NCBI GenBank assembly: GCA_030549775.1
Contig: CM060181.1
Span: 53,512,218-53,576,217, forward strand
DNA length: 64,000 bases
From: Tamarix chinensis
Lineage: Eukaryota; Streptophyta; Magnoliopsida; Caryophyllales; Tamaricaceae
Reading direction: 5' to 3'
In this document: one piece after another, positions 12,201-23,233 of the stretch
Layout of the letters: each line of letters opens with the position of its first letter
Position numbering within the stretch: position 1 is the stretch's first letter
Notes under the pieces: model-generated
Told to the model about the DNA's origin: nothing
The model's input: the letters and a program-made list of their open reading frames with translations, nothing else
The model's database searches: none
Translations under genes and position numbers: made by a program

Positions 12201-14287
12201 CCAAATTGTTAGAAACACCCTATTTGGTTTCAGATGGTACAAGGACCAGACACTCCATGTGACGGAGATATATGTTTGGTTCTTACAGTTCAGTTGATTA
12301 GTTCTTATGGTTGAGTATGCTCTGTTTCCTCCCTCTAAATTAAACAGGTCTGGTAAGTTTCCTGTGGAAATGTAATGGTAGTAGATTATTTGGCAGTATC
12401 ATAATATCATATATTCTGATATTTATTTATTATCTTGCCATGTAGATCCTGCTATGTCTCTCTGTCCAGGACATGTCTTCAACTGGAAGCAGCAAGAATG
12501 ATAGCAGTGGAGTATCAAGAACACTGATTAAAGACAAGTTAGTCATCATCACCAATCTTGGAAATAACACAATTTTTCTAGGTACCTGATGATTAATGAG
12601 GGTATCTTGGTGGCAGGTTGAAGGCATTCAATGGGTTATTTGAGGAGCTTCATCAAAGACAATCTCAGTGGATAGTTCCTGACGCTGAGCTACGTGAATC
12701 TCTCAGGCTTGCTGTTGCTGAAGTATTGGTTCCTGCATACCGATCTTTCATCAAACGATTCAGGTATGTATTCTTGTTTGCAGTGCATTGTGAATTTTCT
12801 TCATTTTGTTCAGTTTGTCTGTATTATAGGATTAATGAACACCAAAGGTGAAATAGAGATCTGTTTACTCACTTGAAAATTAATTTGTGTGGGTGGAGGA
12901 CTTTGGATTTCATGGCAGACATAGTTAGAAGGGTCTGTTGCTGTAAGCCACAACATCATCGTTCTGTTCACAGATAGATTATAGAAAGAAGTGAAGGAAT
13001 AGATACCCTAAGAAACAGGGTGTGGGGTTTGACAAGACCATACATAAATTATTTGTTGATTTGCAATGGGGTGTGATTTGCATCTCCTATCTAAAGTGGT
13101 ACTACAGAATAAAGTGGAGTTGATGGGAGTCTGATTGTCCCAGAAGTTCTGATGTGGAGTAGGGGATAGAACTACAGTTTGTTCGTACTGTACTTCCAAA
13201 GCTGAATATCGTGTCATTTTGATGCCTGAGAAAGGTTGTTAGAATTGGGATTATATCTAGAATCGATAAGGGTCATCATAATCGAATTGTAGAATCGGAT
13301 CGTAAGATCCTACAAATATCATAAAAATATGACCTAGATATACTTGTACGCAATAAAATCCTATAATTGAAGTTGAAAAACACTAAAGATCTCATTCTTA
13401 ATCTCTTATTTGATCACTAATTAAGTTGTAGCAACACAAATTGTTGATTATATGCATACAATGAAATTTTTTGTATGGACTAAGCTGAGCATACAACAAA
13501 GCTAATAATACCACAAAAGAAAATAAAAAGGATATTTATAAACTAAATAGAAATTAGTAAAAAAAATCTCACAAATTTAATATTTTTGGTTTACTCTAAA
13601 TTTAGAGTTTGGACTTTTCGTAAGTATTTTTCTTTCCAACCATTGATTTTGCTATTGTCTCGCTTGTGCATTCTTTGTATTGATTGGTATGTACAAAATA
13701 ATAGGATTGAGGCTTAGAGTTAGGAAAGAAATATAGTGAGAATAATACGAAAAATAGATTTTAAAGTACATAGATAAACCAAATTATAGTCGACATGTAG
13801 AATCGTAAGATTCTACTAATCCTACATGGGATCATAAGATTCTATTACGATTCTACTACTTTAAGATTGTGCCTAGAATCGTGGATCGTTTAATGACTTT
13901 TGGATCATAGAATCATAGAATCATAAGATCCCGATCGGGAGTTTAACAACTAGTTGACTATAAATGAAAGTACAATGGGGGACAAAAGTATGATCTCACT
14001 GCTGTGTACTTGTTGAATTCCTGTGTTTGGGAAACTTTCTGATCCATTGTCGAACTTGTAACAGTCCTTGAATATACTGTTTCAGAAATTTATTTGCATC
14101 TCGAGTTTCCCACGTTATGAGCATTGCCTGATGATGCTGGGACTAAAATTGGACGTTGACTTTTTGCAGGAATCTTGTTGATGCTGGTAAGAACCCTCAG
14201 AAGTACATCAGATATTCACCTGAAGATCTGGAATCATTACTGGGGGAATTCTTTGAAGGGAAGAACGCTTGTGAAGCAAAGAGGTAG
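218..14287 (+). CDS. EXO70A1: Exocyst complex subunit EXO70A-like, 3' part (8 exons, 5' end outside window)
   Basis: EXO70 is the exocyst subunit that binds plasma-membrane phosphoinositides and tethers secretory vesicles for polarised exocytosis. Exons read: 218-356, 435-647, 9781-9986, 11697-11894, 11990-12089, 12446-12537, 12617-12763, 14170-14287 (stop TAG). All introns are GT-AG and the pieces join in frame: one leading base of a split Arg codon, then 403 codons and the stop. Family-typical blocks seen in order: RSPVLEESLRKLGLEKLSKD, KIGNWIHFMRVA, KSPEKLFVFLEMYEIMRELR, PLTSYVINYLKFLL, MQALQTNLDGKSKQ, HVFLMNNIHYIVRSVRRS, AKDLLGDDWVQRHRRIVQQ, ELRESLRLAVAEVLVPAYRS, GKNPQKYIRYSPEDL. Plant EXO70A proteins are about 640 residues, so roughly the first 235 residues lie upstream. 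No frameshift or internal stop was seen, so the gene looks functional. The class (A rather than B-H) follows from its multi-exon structure and sequence; A1 versus another A paralogue is not certain. The 5' boundary of the first exon is inferred from the acceptor at 216-217. Confidence 0.93.
2294..3155. mobile_element. hAT-type MITE (862 bp, 8 bp TSD)
   Basis: The termini are inverted: CAGTGTTTGAAAAGGC at the left and the complement of GCGCTTTTTCAAACACTG at the right. A perfect 8 bp direct duplication ATGGTGAC flanks the element (2286-2293 and 3156-3163). CAGTG-like ends plus an 8 bp duplication are diagnostic of hAT-superfamily transposition. The subterminal parts are rich in AGGCGC/GCGCCT motifs. 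The interior has no transposase reading frame, so it is non-autonomous. It also holds a direct duplication of about 120 bp (near 2717-2840 and 2885-3010). Confidence 0.85.
2717..3010. repeat. Internal direct duplication inside the hAT MITE
   Basis: Two diverged copies share CCAAAACAACTAT, AAAACTATAA, AAAAAATGTCTACTCCTCTC and CCTAAGTCC in the same order, about 168 bp apart. The first copy is near 2717-2840, the second near 2885-3010. A shorter partial copy of the CTCTCCCTTAAGTCCCTC part lies between them. Confidence 0.65.
6010..6600. repeat. Older interspersed repeat, copy 2
   Basis: Shares ATAAGAGAATTAGGAAAAGG, AGCATGTGAGGTTGAT, TTAATTCCCGACCTTGAGTT, and the GCTTGGCAAGGC..GGGATATGA..AAGGGGCATGGCC block with 1780-3640. 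Copy 2 has no hAT insertion, so it partly shows the empty state of copy 1. Edges are approximate. Confidence 0.4.
8178..9135. mobile_element. Putative MITE with AATGGGGGC inverted ends
   Basis: The left end reads AATGGGGGCAGGCCTGG and the right end, read in reverse complement, AATGGGGGCCACCC. Both are followed by imperfect GGTCAGG/GGGTTGG-rich subterminal repeats, a pattern common in plant GC-rich-ended MITEs. The flanks ACCTGGGC and ACTTGACT match at only 5 of 8 bases, so a target duplication is not proven. No coding capacity. Confidence 0.45.
10395..10642 (-). repeat. TRIM 3' LTR (minus orientation)
   Basis: A 248 bp repeat with TGTCAC..GTGACA ends. Five substitutions against the other LTR were counted by eye (about 98% identity). 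The inner neighbour is the polypurine tract (minus strand). Confidence 0.9.
11099..11110 (-). other. TRIM primer-binding site (initiator Met-tRNA)
   Basis: The + strand reads GCTCTGATACCA, so the minus strand reads TGGTATCAGAGC, the standard plant retrotransposon tRNA-iMet primer site. Confidence 0.88.
11114..11361 (-). repeat. TRIM 5' LTR (minus orientation)
   Basis: 248 bp, same ends as its partner. The primer site follows on the minus strand after a 3-base spacer. Confidence 0.9.
13228..13955. mobile_element. Possible degenerate MITE in the last EXO70A intron
   Basis: The left end GTTGTTAGAATTGGGATTAT and the reverse complement of the right end, GTTGTTAAACTCCCGATCGG, are partly alike. 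The interior repeats AGAATCGTAAGATTCTAC-like words in both orientations. No convincing target duplication was found. The block lies wholly inside intron 12764-14169 and does not touch splice sites. Confidence 0.4.
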
Positions 14288-14610
14288 AAGGCGGTGGCTC
14301 TTACAACCCTGCTCTGGATTTTCAGTTGCATCAGTTGTACGAAATTTTGTATAGTTAGGAACAGAAACCAACAAAATGGGCATAAAAAAAGAAGAAGATG
14401 TGTTAAATTTTTGCATGAGCTCTGACATAATGAACGAACTTCCTGGTTGCTATAGGTTTGGTTTTTCCATCATTCTCCCCGCCGTTATTGCAAATATGAA
14501 TGAGGCCTTTGGCCCTTATTTTTTCTGGTTCTTACGCTTACTATCTATTACACTTGCTGGTCTACTTTATATCGACGAGCAAAGCAATTTTAACGAGGCG
14601 CAAATCTAAT
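14288..14610 (+). other. Presumed EXO70A 3' UTR and downstream region
   Basis: Directly follows the TAG stop. AT-rich, with no clean AATAAA chosen; the AATAAAG-type signal is not obvious. The short open frame at 14376-14609 has no recognisable similarity and is not called as a gene. Confidence 0.45.
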
Positions 14611-14824
14611 ACAAACAAGATGAGGTGGTGGGCAGGGGCCTCCACCCAAAGTCCTATAGATGGCTATAGGCGGCAATAGCGTAAGTCAAGTGGGGTTTTG
14701 CTGGGTTGTTTTATTTTCAGATAAGGTACTTGGGTTGGTTGTGGGTTAGTTTGGGTATTTTGAATTCAGATTATTTCGGGTCATTTTATTATTTGGGTTA
14801 GATCAGTTTGTTAAATATATTGTA

Positions 14825-15053
14825 ATATATATATATATATATATATATAGATTTAGGCTCTTGTACAAACCATTACTTAAAATACAAATGTAGGAACCTT
14901 TAATTACCATTAGATCTAGAAGATTGAAGGGTCAAGATTAAAATAAATTCAAGTTAGTTATTTACTAAATCTTGACCATTGATCAAATACTAATCTAATG
15001 GTTATGATTGGTTCCTACAAATGTATTTTAAAAATAGTGTGTATGAGACCTTC

Positions 15054-15111
<58 letters not shown>
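14825..15111. repeat. MITE-like element between two (TA)n microsatellites
   Basis: (AT)n runs at 14825-14849 and 15058-15111 enclose about 210 bp. The two halves are imperfect inverted repeats: ACTTAAAATACAAATGTAGG on the left against CCTACAAATGTATTTTAAAA on the right. The outer ends read AGATTTAGGCTCTTGTAC and, reversed, AGGGTGAAGGTCTCATAC. Insertion into TA dinucleotide runs resembles the Micron-type MITEs known in plants. Confidence 0.55.
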
Positions 15112-15113
<2 letters not shown>

Positions 15114-15141
15114 AGGGTAGCGGTTGATTTGAATTCTTTTT

Positions 15142-15341
15142 ATTTGAATTAATTTGAAATGTCCTGATTGTTTCTTTTCATTTGAATTAATTTAAAAAGT
15201 CTTGATTGTTATTTTTTTTTATTTGAATTAATTTGAAAAGTCATGATTGTTGTTTCTTTTCATTTGAATTAATTTGAAAAGTCATGATTGTTGACTTAAT
15301 GTCTTTTCATTTGAATTAATTTGAAAAGTCATGATTGTTGG
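15142..15341 (+). repeat. Tandem array, five copies of a 38-47 bp unit
   Basis: The unit contains ATTTGAATTAATTTGAAAAG followed by TCATGATTGTT. Copies start near 15142, 15180, 15221, 15262 and 15309. The last three are nearly identical in their shared part. Confidence 0.85.
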
Positions 15342-15344
15342 TAT

Positions 15345-15730
15345 ATGATCCAAGGAATACTTTGGTTCACGGGCTTGGTACCTGTTCGAAGGGACTTCAT
15401 TAACTCTATAAATAATCCCCACCATCAACCGGAAAAATTAAATTCGGATTTTTCGGAAATTTCAATAGTTCTCTCTCTTCTCTCTCTCTCTACTTTTTTG
15501 ATTCATATATTCCTAATTGAGTACAGGCATAACGTTGCGTTCGCTGGAATCCTATTAGATTAAAGTGCTGCATTTGATAGGAACGAAAATTCGTTCTATC
15601 CTGGAAGACGATTGTTCACAACCTTGAGCACCGTGTGAGGGAGCAAAATCGTTTTAAGGACACATCGTGAATTCGGTGGGCTCGGATAAATGATTTTCGG
15701 TATTCTATTATATTTCTCTACTATTATATT
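15345..15730 (+). promoter_or_regulatory. TATA-box and CT-rich segment of unknown origin
   Basis: Contains CTCTATAAATAATCCCC near 15405, then about 70 bp later a (CT)-rich tract (TTCTCTCTCTTCTCTCTCTCTC) typical of plant core promoter and leader DNA. A block that resembles LTR U5 or leader DNA follows. No gene follows. It could be a decayed LTR; 15730-16185 shows nothing recognisable. Confidence 0.3.
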
Positions 15731-16952
15731 TGTCAAATTTGGTTTTTGAAACTATGGTTTAAATATACAATTTAAGACATTCTAAAACACTTTACAAGAT
15801 TAATTTGACAAACTAACTTAATATTGAATGAAATTGAGCTAAATGGACAAATCTAGGTAAAAAACAAAACCCTTGGAATCAACGAAACCAACACAAACTA
15901 ACCTATTTTAATTGCGCATGAAGCAAAATATGCAAATCTTAATAACTAATTTGGCTTAACAAAAGCCAAATCACATAAATCAGTTCATCGATAACAGAGA
16001 TTTTGGAAATATATCAATAGAATCAAGATAGCACAAGAACAAAGGAGCTCAACTAAGGTAGGTAGGAGTATTAATGGTGTTGCTATGACTAGTGTCATTT
16101 GTCCATTAGGGTGATTGTTAGTGCATAGGGTAAAGTGAAGTTGAGTTGTTACAGTGTTGCTATTATCGTTGTGTGCTACTACTATTATAACACCCCAAAA
16201 TTCACTACTTATTTTTTTAAAGCAGAAGTAATTAAATTAAAACATATGAATTCTGGGGATGTTACCGCCACACTTAGTACTAGATTGGTTCACTCCGACC
16301 GTTCCAGTACCAAGTGCTAAGGCTAAAAGATTACTTTCAAACTTAAATCGAGAGTTCATAAAAAGAATTACAAAGATCATAACATAGAAATCAGAGTATG
16401 CCTAAAAGTTTATAATCAATAATAAGATAGAAATCAAAGTGCGAAATCAAATTTCCTCGGAGGGAATAATCATACAATCGATAAAAAAGTTTAATTGAAA
16501 TACTCAATACAAGATAATATATCAAAATGGATAAATCTGATACCAAAAGAAATAACAAAAGGAAATACATCGCATAAAGAGTAAATATAGCCAGAACTCT
16601 CTCGAACTTTAAGCCAACCACAAGCTCAACACTCAGCCCTACCTGATGTCTTGCCCACCTGCACAAAGTCAAAAGGGTCTACTACTCGTGGGAATGAGCA
16701 ACACCCATGAAAAGGGTGATCAGTAAGCTACGTATTGAGTAAGGTAACCATACACTAAGGCCAACACATAACATCATATAAATAATGCAAAAGAAATAAA
16801 AGAGCACAATCCATCATGATAACATAATAAAGAACAATCATTCGGGTAGATACATAAATGCCCATTTATAGTTCGGATTAATTATTTAATTAATCTCTGA
16901 TCAAAACTCATTTCACACCATGCTTTTTAACAAATCCATACGAGTATGAGAA

Positions 16953-17305
16953 CTCCACTATTATAGCCGGTGGACCGGAAACACACAGGGCATAAAGTTC
17001 CTGACCACTATTATAGTCGGTAGACTAGAAACACACAAGGCATAAAGCTCCTGACCATTATTATTCGCCGGTGGACCGGTCTGGCCCCTTCTCCCATGGT
17101 GTTCCACTGTAAGTACTTAGTATCTTCCCCATGTCTTGGCACAAATATGTTCGGTTTTGTTGAACACAGAATCCCCCCACTATTGTAGCCAGTGGACCAG
17201 AAGAGCACAGGTACAAAGCCTGAACACTGTTATTACCGGTGGACCGGTTACACATAGGACATCAGGCCCTAACCACTATTATTTGTTGGTGGACCGGTCT
17301 GGGCC
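16953..17305 (-). repeat. CCGGTCCACCGG motif array in solo LTR A (2x3 units)
   Basis: Six units of CCACTATTAT..CCGGTGGACCGG type (+ strand view) in two groups of three: near 16954, 17008, 17056 and 17179, 17228, 17273. The groups are separated by a conserved TGTTCCACTGTAAGTACTTA segment. Several units carry CpG-to-TpG/CpA changes. Confidence 0.85.
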
Positions 17306-18944
17306 CAGCTCAACAATCTTTCACTTTACATGATTAATATCTTAAGTATCTTATTCAAAAGTTTTCACCATAGACATGCATGACTCACTCTCCCCACACT
17401 TATCTTCCAACAGACTCTTTCCACATCATCAGCATCATGTACTTCCCAACTTGCCCCAACATCCATTCCTCTATATTCTATATCGCACTAAAAATCTAAC
17501 TCTTAAGTATATGGTCAAATCCCACTACTTTACACTGCCAAGTCCACTCCAAATTTCACTCCAGGGTTTTATCCCAAAACCCTAATGTAGGCCTCAATAG
17601 CCCATCTTACTCCACCTCACATAACCCAAGTCATTTTATCACTCCACACACCATAACTTATAAATACCATCCTCATAATTACACTTTAATCACCAAATAC
17701 ACATGATACCACAAAAATTCTAAGCAACCACACCAAACCCTAATTGTCCACAAAAACCCTAGCTCGGTCTCCTACGTACCCTTATATTGCTCCACGTACT
17801 ATTTTTCATCCAAAGTGTTCAAACACCCAAATAACACTTACATTACCTTCCTCAAATCCCAAATCAACTTTCCATATGTAAACTTTACTCCCATGCAGAT
17901 GCTCACCTCCCCATGCAAACCTTCAAACTTTTTCATGCAAACCTTAAAACTCCCACGTACAAACCCTAGAATCAACCATGAAAACCCTAAATTCATCCAT
18001 ACAAAACCTTAAATTCAATCCACACAAAACCTAAGGTTTCTCCATACTAAACCCTAAATTCAATCCATACAAACCATAGATTAGATTCTCCTATATAAAC
18101 CATAAATTAGATTCTCCCATATAAAAACATAATGTAGATTCTTCCATATAAAACTATATATTAGATTCTCTTATATAAACCATAAATTAGATTCTCCCAT
18201 ATAAAACCACAATTTAGATTCTTCCATACAAAACCATAGATTAGATTCACCCATATAAAACCATAGATTATATTCTCACATATAACACCATATATTAGGT
18301 TTTTCCATGCCAAATCATAGATTAGATTCTTCCACACGAAACCCTAAATTCCCTATTTTATTCTTCCACTCATGGATTATTAAAATACTTAGATCAACTC
18401 ACATCCCTTGGTCAACTTATTTTCCCATTCTCCTTTTTCATCTTTTCCCCCCACACAAACCATATTAACATCCTCACATGTATGTCTTATAGGGTCACAA
18501 CACATATCATCACATACCACAATATTTCATCACATACACATAGTACACATGCCATATAATAACGTAAAAACATACTTCAACTCCATGTCATACAACATAC
18601 GAAATAATTAATAATGATAAACAAAGAATATATGGCATACGAAGCATATAATGCACATCAACACACAATAGGCCTTAGTAACACCCTTACCTAAAACGAC
18701 ACCGGTCTTGGAGCACACTCCTATGCCTCCTTAGGGCTTTGACTGGTCTCATCTATATGAGGGAAAAACTACAATTAGATTCCCTCCTACAAAAAATACT
18801 ATTACTCCTAATTTATTCTAAAACTAGGTTTTTAGTAGAATAATAATTAATAATAATGACATTAACTAATTACTAACTTGCTAAAGATATAAGAAATAAT
18901 AGTAATATTATAAAAGTTGATAATATAAGGTTGAAAACTTTATC

Positions 18945-19531
18945 ATAATAATAATAATGATATTGAAAATAATAATAACAAAGATACTAAAAATAATAAC
19001 TATGATAATATTAATAAGAATAAGAATAATAATAGTAACAATAATAATAAAAAGGGCATTACTCAAAAACATAGTGAAATAAGGGCTTCGGCCTCTTTAC
19101 CAAAATAATACTAATAATAACATTAGTAAAATAAATAACAAAATTTAGTAATAATAATAATAATAATGAAATAGTAATAATGATAATGATAAAAACCATC
19201 TTAATATTACAAAAATGATAATAATCATAATGGTAGTAACAATAATGATAATAATTGAAAATAAAATGAAGTAGGGTTTCAACCCTACATTGAATAATAA
19301 TAAACTTATTAAATAATAACAATAATAACACTAATAATAATAATAAATGCTAATGATAAAAATAACGATAATATTAATAATAATAAGACTTGATATTTAT
19401 AATACCACTACTACAATTCAAAATAGGTACAATAGGGTTTCAGCCCTATATAGAATAATAATACCAACAATGAAAATAATAATAATAATATAAACAACAA
19501 CAACAACGACAACAACAACAACAACAACAAC

Positions 19532-19562
<31 letters not shown>

Positions 19563-19656
19563 TCGAAATAAAAAAATATAATAGGGCTTCGACCCTCAAT
19601 ATAATAATAGTAAAAACATTAATAATAATCATAATAGTAATAACAATAATAATAGA

Positions 19657-19693
<37 letters not shown>

Positions 19694-19695
19694 TA
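18945..19695 (-). repeat. AAT-type microsatellite tract of solo LTR A
   Basis: About 750 bp dominated by AAT/AAC triplets, interrupted three times by GGGTTTC/GGGCTTCGACCCT-like words near 19080, 19275, 19430 and 19585. The matching TTA tract lies at 36530-36960 in solo LTR B. Open frames here are low-complexity artefacts. Confidence 0.8.
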
Positions 19696-21428
19696 TTTTG
19701 AATAAATGAAATAAAATAGATTAAGGCTTGTAAAAATAGGGTAAAAGGGTTGAGAGGGTCTAGGGTTCAACCTCAGGCTGGTGGTGATAGGTGGCACCGA
19801 CGGTGATGCACGGCGGTGGCGACGGTAGCCAGAAAAAGTGAAGAAAAGGGAAAAAGTTGAAGGCCGGGAACAAAATAGGGAGAATGAAGGTGGAAATAAG
19901 GGTGATTATGGTTGTCCAAAAGGAGACGAATAGAATAAGGGTGATGGCGCAACCAAAGGTGGCGGCGCACGGCGACGACGGTGGTGGCCGAATAGGGAAG
20001 GAGAAGAAAAAGAGAGGAGGAGAGGGAGGAAGAGGAAAAGAAAGGTAGGGGAGATAGAGGGTGGTCTGCAGAACAGAATGGGAGGTGAAAGGAGCAGTGG
20101 CAGCGGTGGAAGTGGTGGATAAGGGTGGTTCGAAGGGTGGTAGAGGTGGAAGAATAGGTTGATTGAGGAGCAAACTTTGCACAGCCGGGGTGGCTTAAAT
20201 CGAGGAATAATAGAGGTTTAGGTAGTTAGAGAACGGTGCAAAGAGTACTCGGGTGGCCAGAACGGGCGTTGGTGTTGGCCGGAGGTGGCGGAAATGGAGT
20301 CTGAAGGAGCGGCGGTGGCAATGTCGGGAATTTCTGGGTTGTAGGAAAAAGTCCCGAGATCAAGCTAATGAGGGGTATTTATAGAGTTTAGAGGAGAGGT
20401 TAGGGTTATGTGGGTTGGTGAGGGGATAATGCAGTTAGGGTTAGGGTCACCAGTGGTAACAAAGCCGACGAAATTCAAATCGGGGAAGGGGGTTGCGTGG
20501 GCTAGGGAAGAGGGAAAATCCCCGAGAATAGGGGAGATGGATTGGTCTATGTGGTTACCGAATCAGGGGGAAGAGAAAGGGAGAAAAACAACCGGTCAAA
20601 GGGGCATAACCGATGGTGAAAAACCAGGGACGGGCGGCGGTGCAGGTGCAGGTCGGCGTTAGGGAGAAGGAAGAAGGAGGAAGAAGAAGATAGTGTGGAC
20701 CAGCGGTCTAGAAGAAAAGAAAAGAAAGAAAAAGAAAGGAATCGGGTTGGTCGAGTAGGAAGGAAGTAAAATTAAACAAAACACGATGTTTAGGGGGGGG
20801 AAGCATAAAAAGCAATGTGGAGAAGGAAGGAAGAAGGGGAATGGCTGTGTGGGCTGGGCTGCGCCAAAGGAAAGGAAGGAGGGAAGGGAATTGGGCCACA
20901 TGAGAAGGTAGGCCCAAACGGGGAAAAAGAAGAGGAAAAAAGAGGAAGAAAATAAAGAAAATAAAGAAAAAGGAAAAAAGGGAAAAAGGAAAAGGAAAAT
21001 AGTGGGTTGGGTTAATTAAATTAATTAGGATATCTGAGATATTTAAAAATAATAATATTTAAATAAAATAATATTTAAATCCCTTTTTAGGCTAATTTAG
21101 GGTTTTTGAAAGGTTTTTCATAAATTCTATGCTAATTAGAAAAACACCCTAATTTTCTTCAATTAAATTATTTATAAAATTGATATTAATTTGAAACCAT
21201 TTTATCCTTCTTATATTCAGTAAAATAATTTATTTAATTAATTTCCAAAATAAAATCCTTAATTAGCTAAAATACCAAAACTTTTCTACTAAAAAAATAT
21301 TTATTATTTTCTTCTTGAATAGTCCTAATTAATTCATTTTTACTTTAATAAAAAGAATTTATTTAATAAATTTCTAAATAAATCCTTAATTAGCTATAAT
21401 TCTTAAAATTAGGTTTAGGGGTATTTCA

Positions 21429-21722
21429 ACCATGCCACCTTGCTATGTCACCTTGACTTTTTGGTGAAGGTGACTCATTACTAGTGCTTATTATTGACCA
21501 TTGTTGTATGCTACCTTGTATATTGTTGGTTGTTGATTTGGAATGTTGGTTGCACTATTAGTTAAATGTAGGTGGTTTGAAGTGGTGGTGTGGCTAGCAG
21601 AGTGGCAACGATGGATGAATAAGAGGATGAAAGGAATATAATAAATGGACTAGAGGAGTATCTTGGTTGAGCAATGCTAGTCTTTCTTGCTTATTGAGTT
21701 GATTAGTTTTGGGGAAAATAAA

Positions 21723-21757
<35 letters not shown>

Positions 21758-21937
21758 AAGAAAAAGAAGGGCCTTGGTTGGGGTGTCCTCCTTCTCTAAG
21801 TGACTCTAAGTGGTAATTTTCAATTGAAGTTTATTTAATGGAAATAGTTTCATAGAGGTTTGAAAGGTAAAAATTGTTGTAATGGATTTCTAGAGGGAAA
21901 TAGTAATTGTAGAAGATTTATAGAGAGAAATTGATCT
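21429..21937. other. Host flank of solo LTR A with a (GA)n run
   Basis: Non-coding sequence between solo LTR A and the gypsy RT fragment. It contains a (GA)n microsatellite at 21726-21755. The corresponding left flank of A is 15730-16185. Nothing else is recognisable. Confidence 0.5.
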
Positions 21938-22485
21938 GGTCATGAAAGAATCTCTACAAGGGGAGAGTGATAATGACAATCCTCAATTAGATAAACTCCT
22001 TGATGAGTATCACGATATTTTTCTTAATGAATTACCACCTAAGAGGGGAATCGAACATGACATAGATTTAATTTCCGGTGTGTCCTTACCTAATATCCCC
22101 ACATATTGATGTAATCTATAGGAGGCTAAGAAGTTAGAAAATCAAATACAATAGCTCATAGGAAAAGGGTATGTGAGGGAAAGCATGAGTTTGTGTTGTG
22201 TGCCTGTATTATTAGTCCCTAAAAAGGTTAGTACCTAGCACGTGTGTACCAAGTCAATACTCTCATAGGAAAAACAAGCTATTGCATTTTTATGTGAGAA
22301 ATTGAATAGAGCAAAGCAAAATTATTCCACATATGATAAAGAGTTCTATGCCATCATACGAAGTCTAGAAATATGGAGTCATTACCTAAGGCATAAACTA
22401 TTTGTTTTGCATTCGGACCATAAGAACTTGAAATATTTGCATGGGCAAAAGAAAATTCGTCCGAGGCATGCAAAATGGGTTAATT
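21938..22485 (+). pseudogene. Ty3/gypsy RT-RNase H fragment, internally deleted
   Basis: The + strand translation reads VMKESLQGESDNDNPQL, LLDEYHDIFLNELPPKRGIE, a PVLLVPKK block (start of gypsy reverse transcriptase), then jumps to IAFLCEKLNRAKQNYSTYDK, HYLRHKLFVLHSDHKNLKYL and RPRHAKWVN (RNase H). The RT palm with the catalytic aspartates is missing, and stops occur near 22107 and 22152. Solo LTR H interrupts RNase H directly after this; it resumes at 28232-28265 as FLQSFVFSVKHQP. The open stretch 22302-22490 is the intact part. Confidence 0.85.
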
Positions 22486-22565
22486 TGTAATACCCCGTAT
22501 TAATTAATCTTTAAATTAGACTCGTAAGACTTAAAGTTTGATTAGTGAGCGAAGTAAACCATAAG

Positions 22566-22613
<48 letters not shown>

Positions 22614-23084
22614 TATTTATTTTTTTTTAACAATCGCCTTGTTGTCTCGAGTAGGTCCATAAATATTGAGTTATAAAAATAACCCGGATTAAATGTAAAA
22701 AAAGGGTAGAGGAAGTTAAAAATGATGTCGTTAATAAAACCGATAATAAGAAGAGAGTAATTAAAATAGAAGGGGATTGTAAGAATAATAATAATGTTAG
22801 CAATAATTTTAAATAAAATAAAATAAGAGAAGTGATAAAATAATGATAATAATAATATTGATCATAATAATAATAGTACCATGATTTCTTTTTGGAGGAA
22901 ATTAAACCTTGCTTAAGTAGTAATCTTTTTTCCTAATAACCTTACTTGCTAGCTTAATACTTTAGGAGATTTTTGCTAATCTTTTCCTAATCAAACCCCC
23001 ACCTTTTCCCCACTTAAACCCAGACAAACCACCCCCCCAATATGTCGAGCAACTTGCAGCCCATGCAGCCATGCATCCCATCAC

Positions 23085-23233
23085 CTTACCTCTCTCCCCA
23101 TGCATGAGTCTCTTCTTGGCCAACATTATCCTCCTCTTTTTGAAGCTTTCCCTCTTCCCCAAACATAGCCCTTCTCCTCCCTACAACCTCACACTCTCTC
23201 ACGCCAACCCAGCCTGCATTTTTGTAGCCATCA
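23085..23233 (+). repeat. 149 bp duplication, left copy
   Basis: From CTTACC/TTACCTCTCTCC to TTTGTAGCCATCA. It matches 25001-25149 with two mismatches and no gaps. Confidence 0.92.

Larger units (their letters stand above)
16186..21428 (-). mobile_element. Solo LTR A (5.2 kb, minus orientation)
   Basis: Read on the minus strand it begins TGAAATACCCCTAAACC at 21428 and ends GAATTTTGGGGTGTTATA at 16186. The flanks ACTAT (16181-16185) and ACCAT (21429-21433) fit a 5 bp duplication with one change. It is collinear with solo LTR B: pyrimidine-rich leader half (here purine-rich on +), a long TTA-type microsatellite, the CCCTAAGGAGG..GTGCTCCAAGACCGGTGTC block near 18690-18740, and the CCGGT-motif array. 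There is no coding sequence. Ty3/gypsy, Tekay-like, is inferred from the ends and size. Confidence 0.82.

Noticed and set aside
16953..17305. CRISPR-like regular repeats
   Set aside because: Plant nuclear context, imperfect repeats with similar rather than unique spacers, and the same array in four retroelement LTRs.
19411..20182. Open frames of 128 and 140 residues on the minus strand
   Set aside because: The first is microsatellite translation, the second pyrimidine-tract sequence of solo LTR A.
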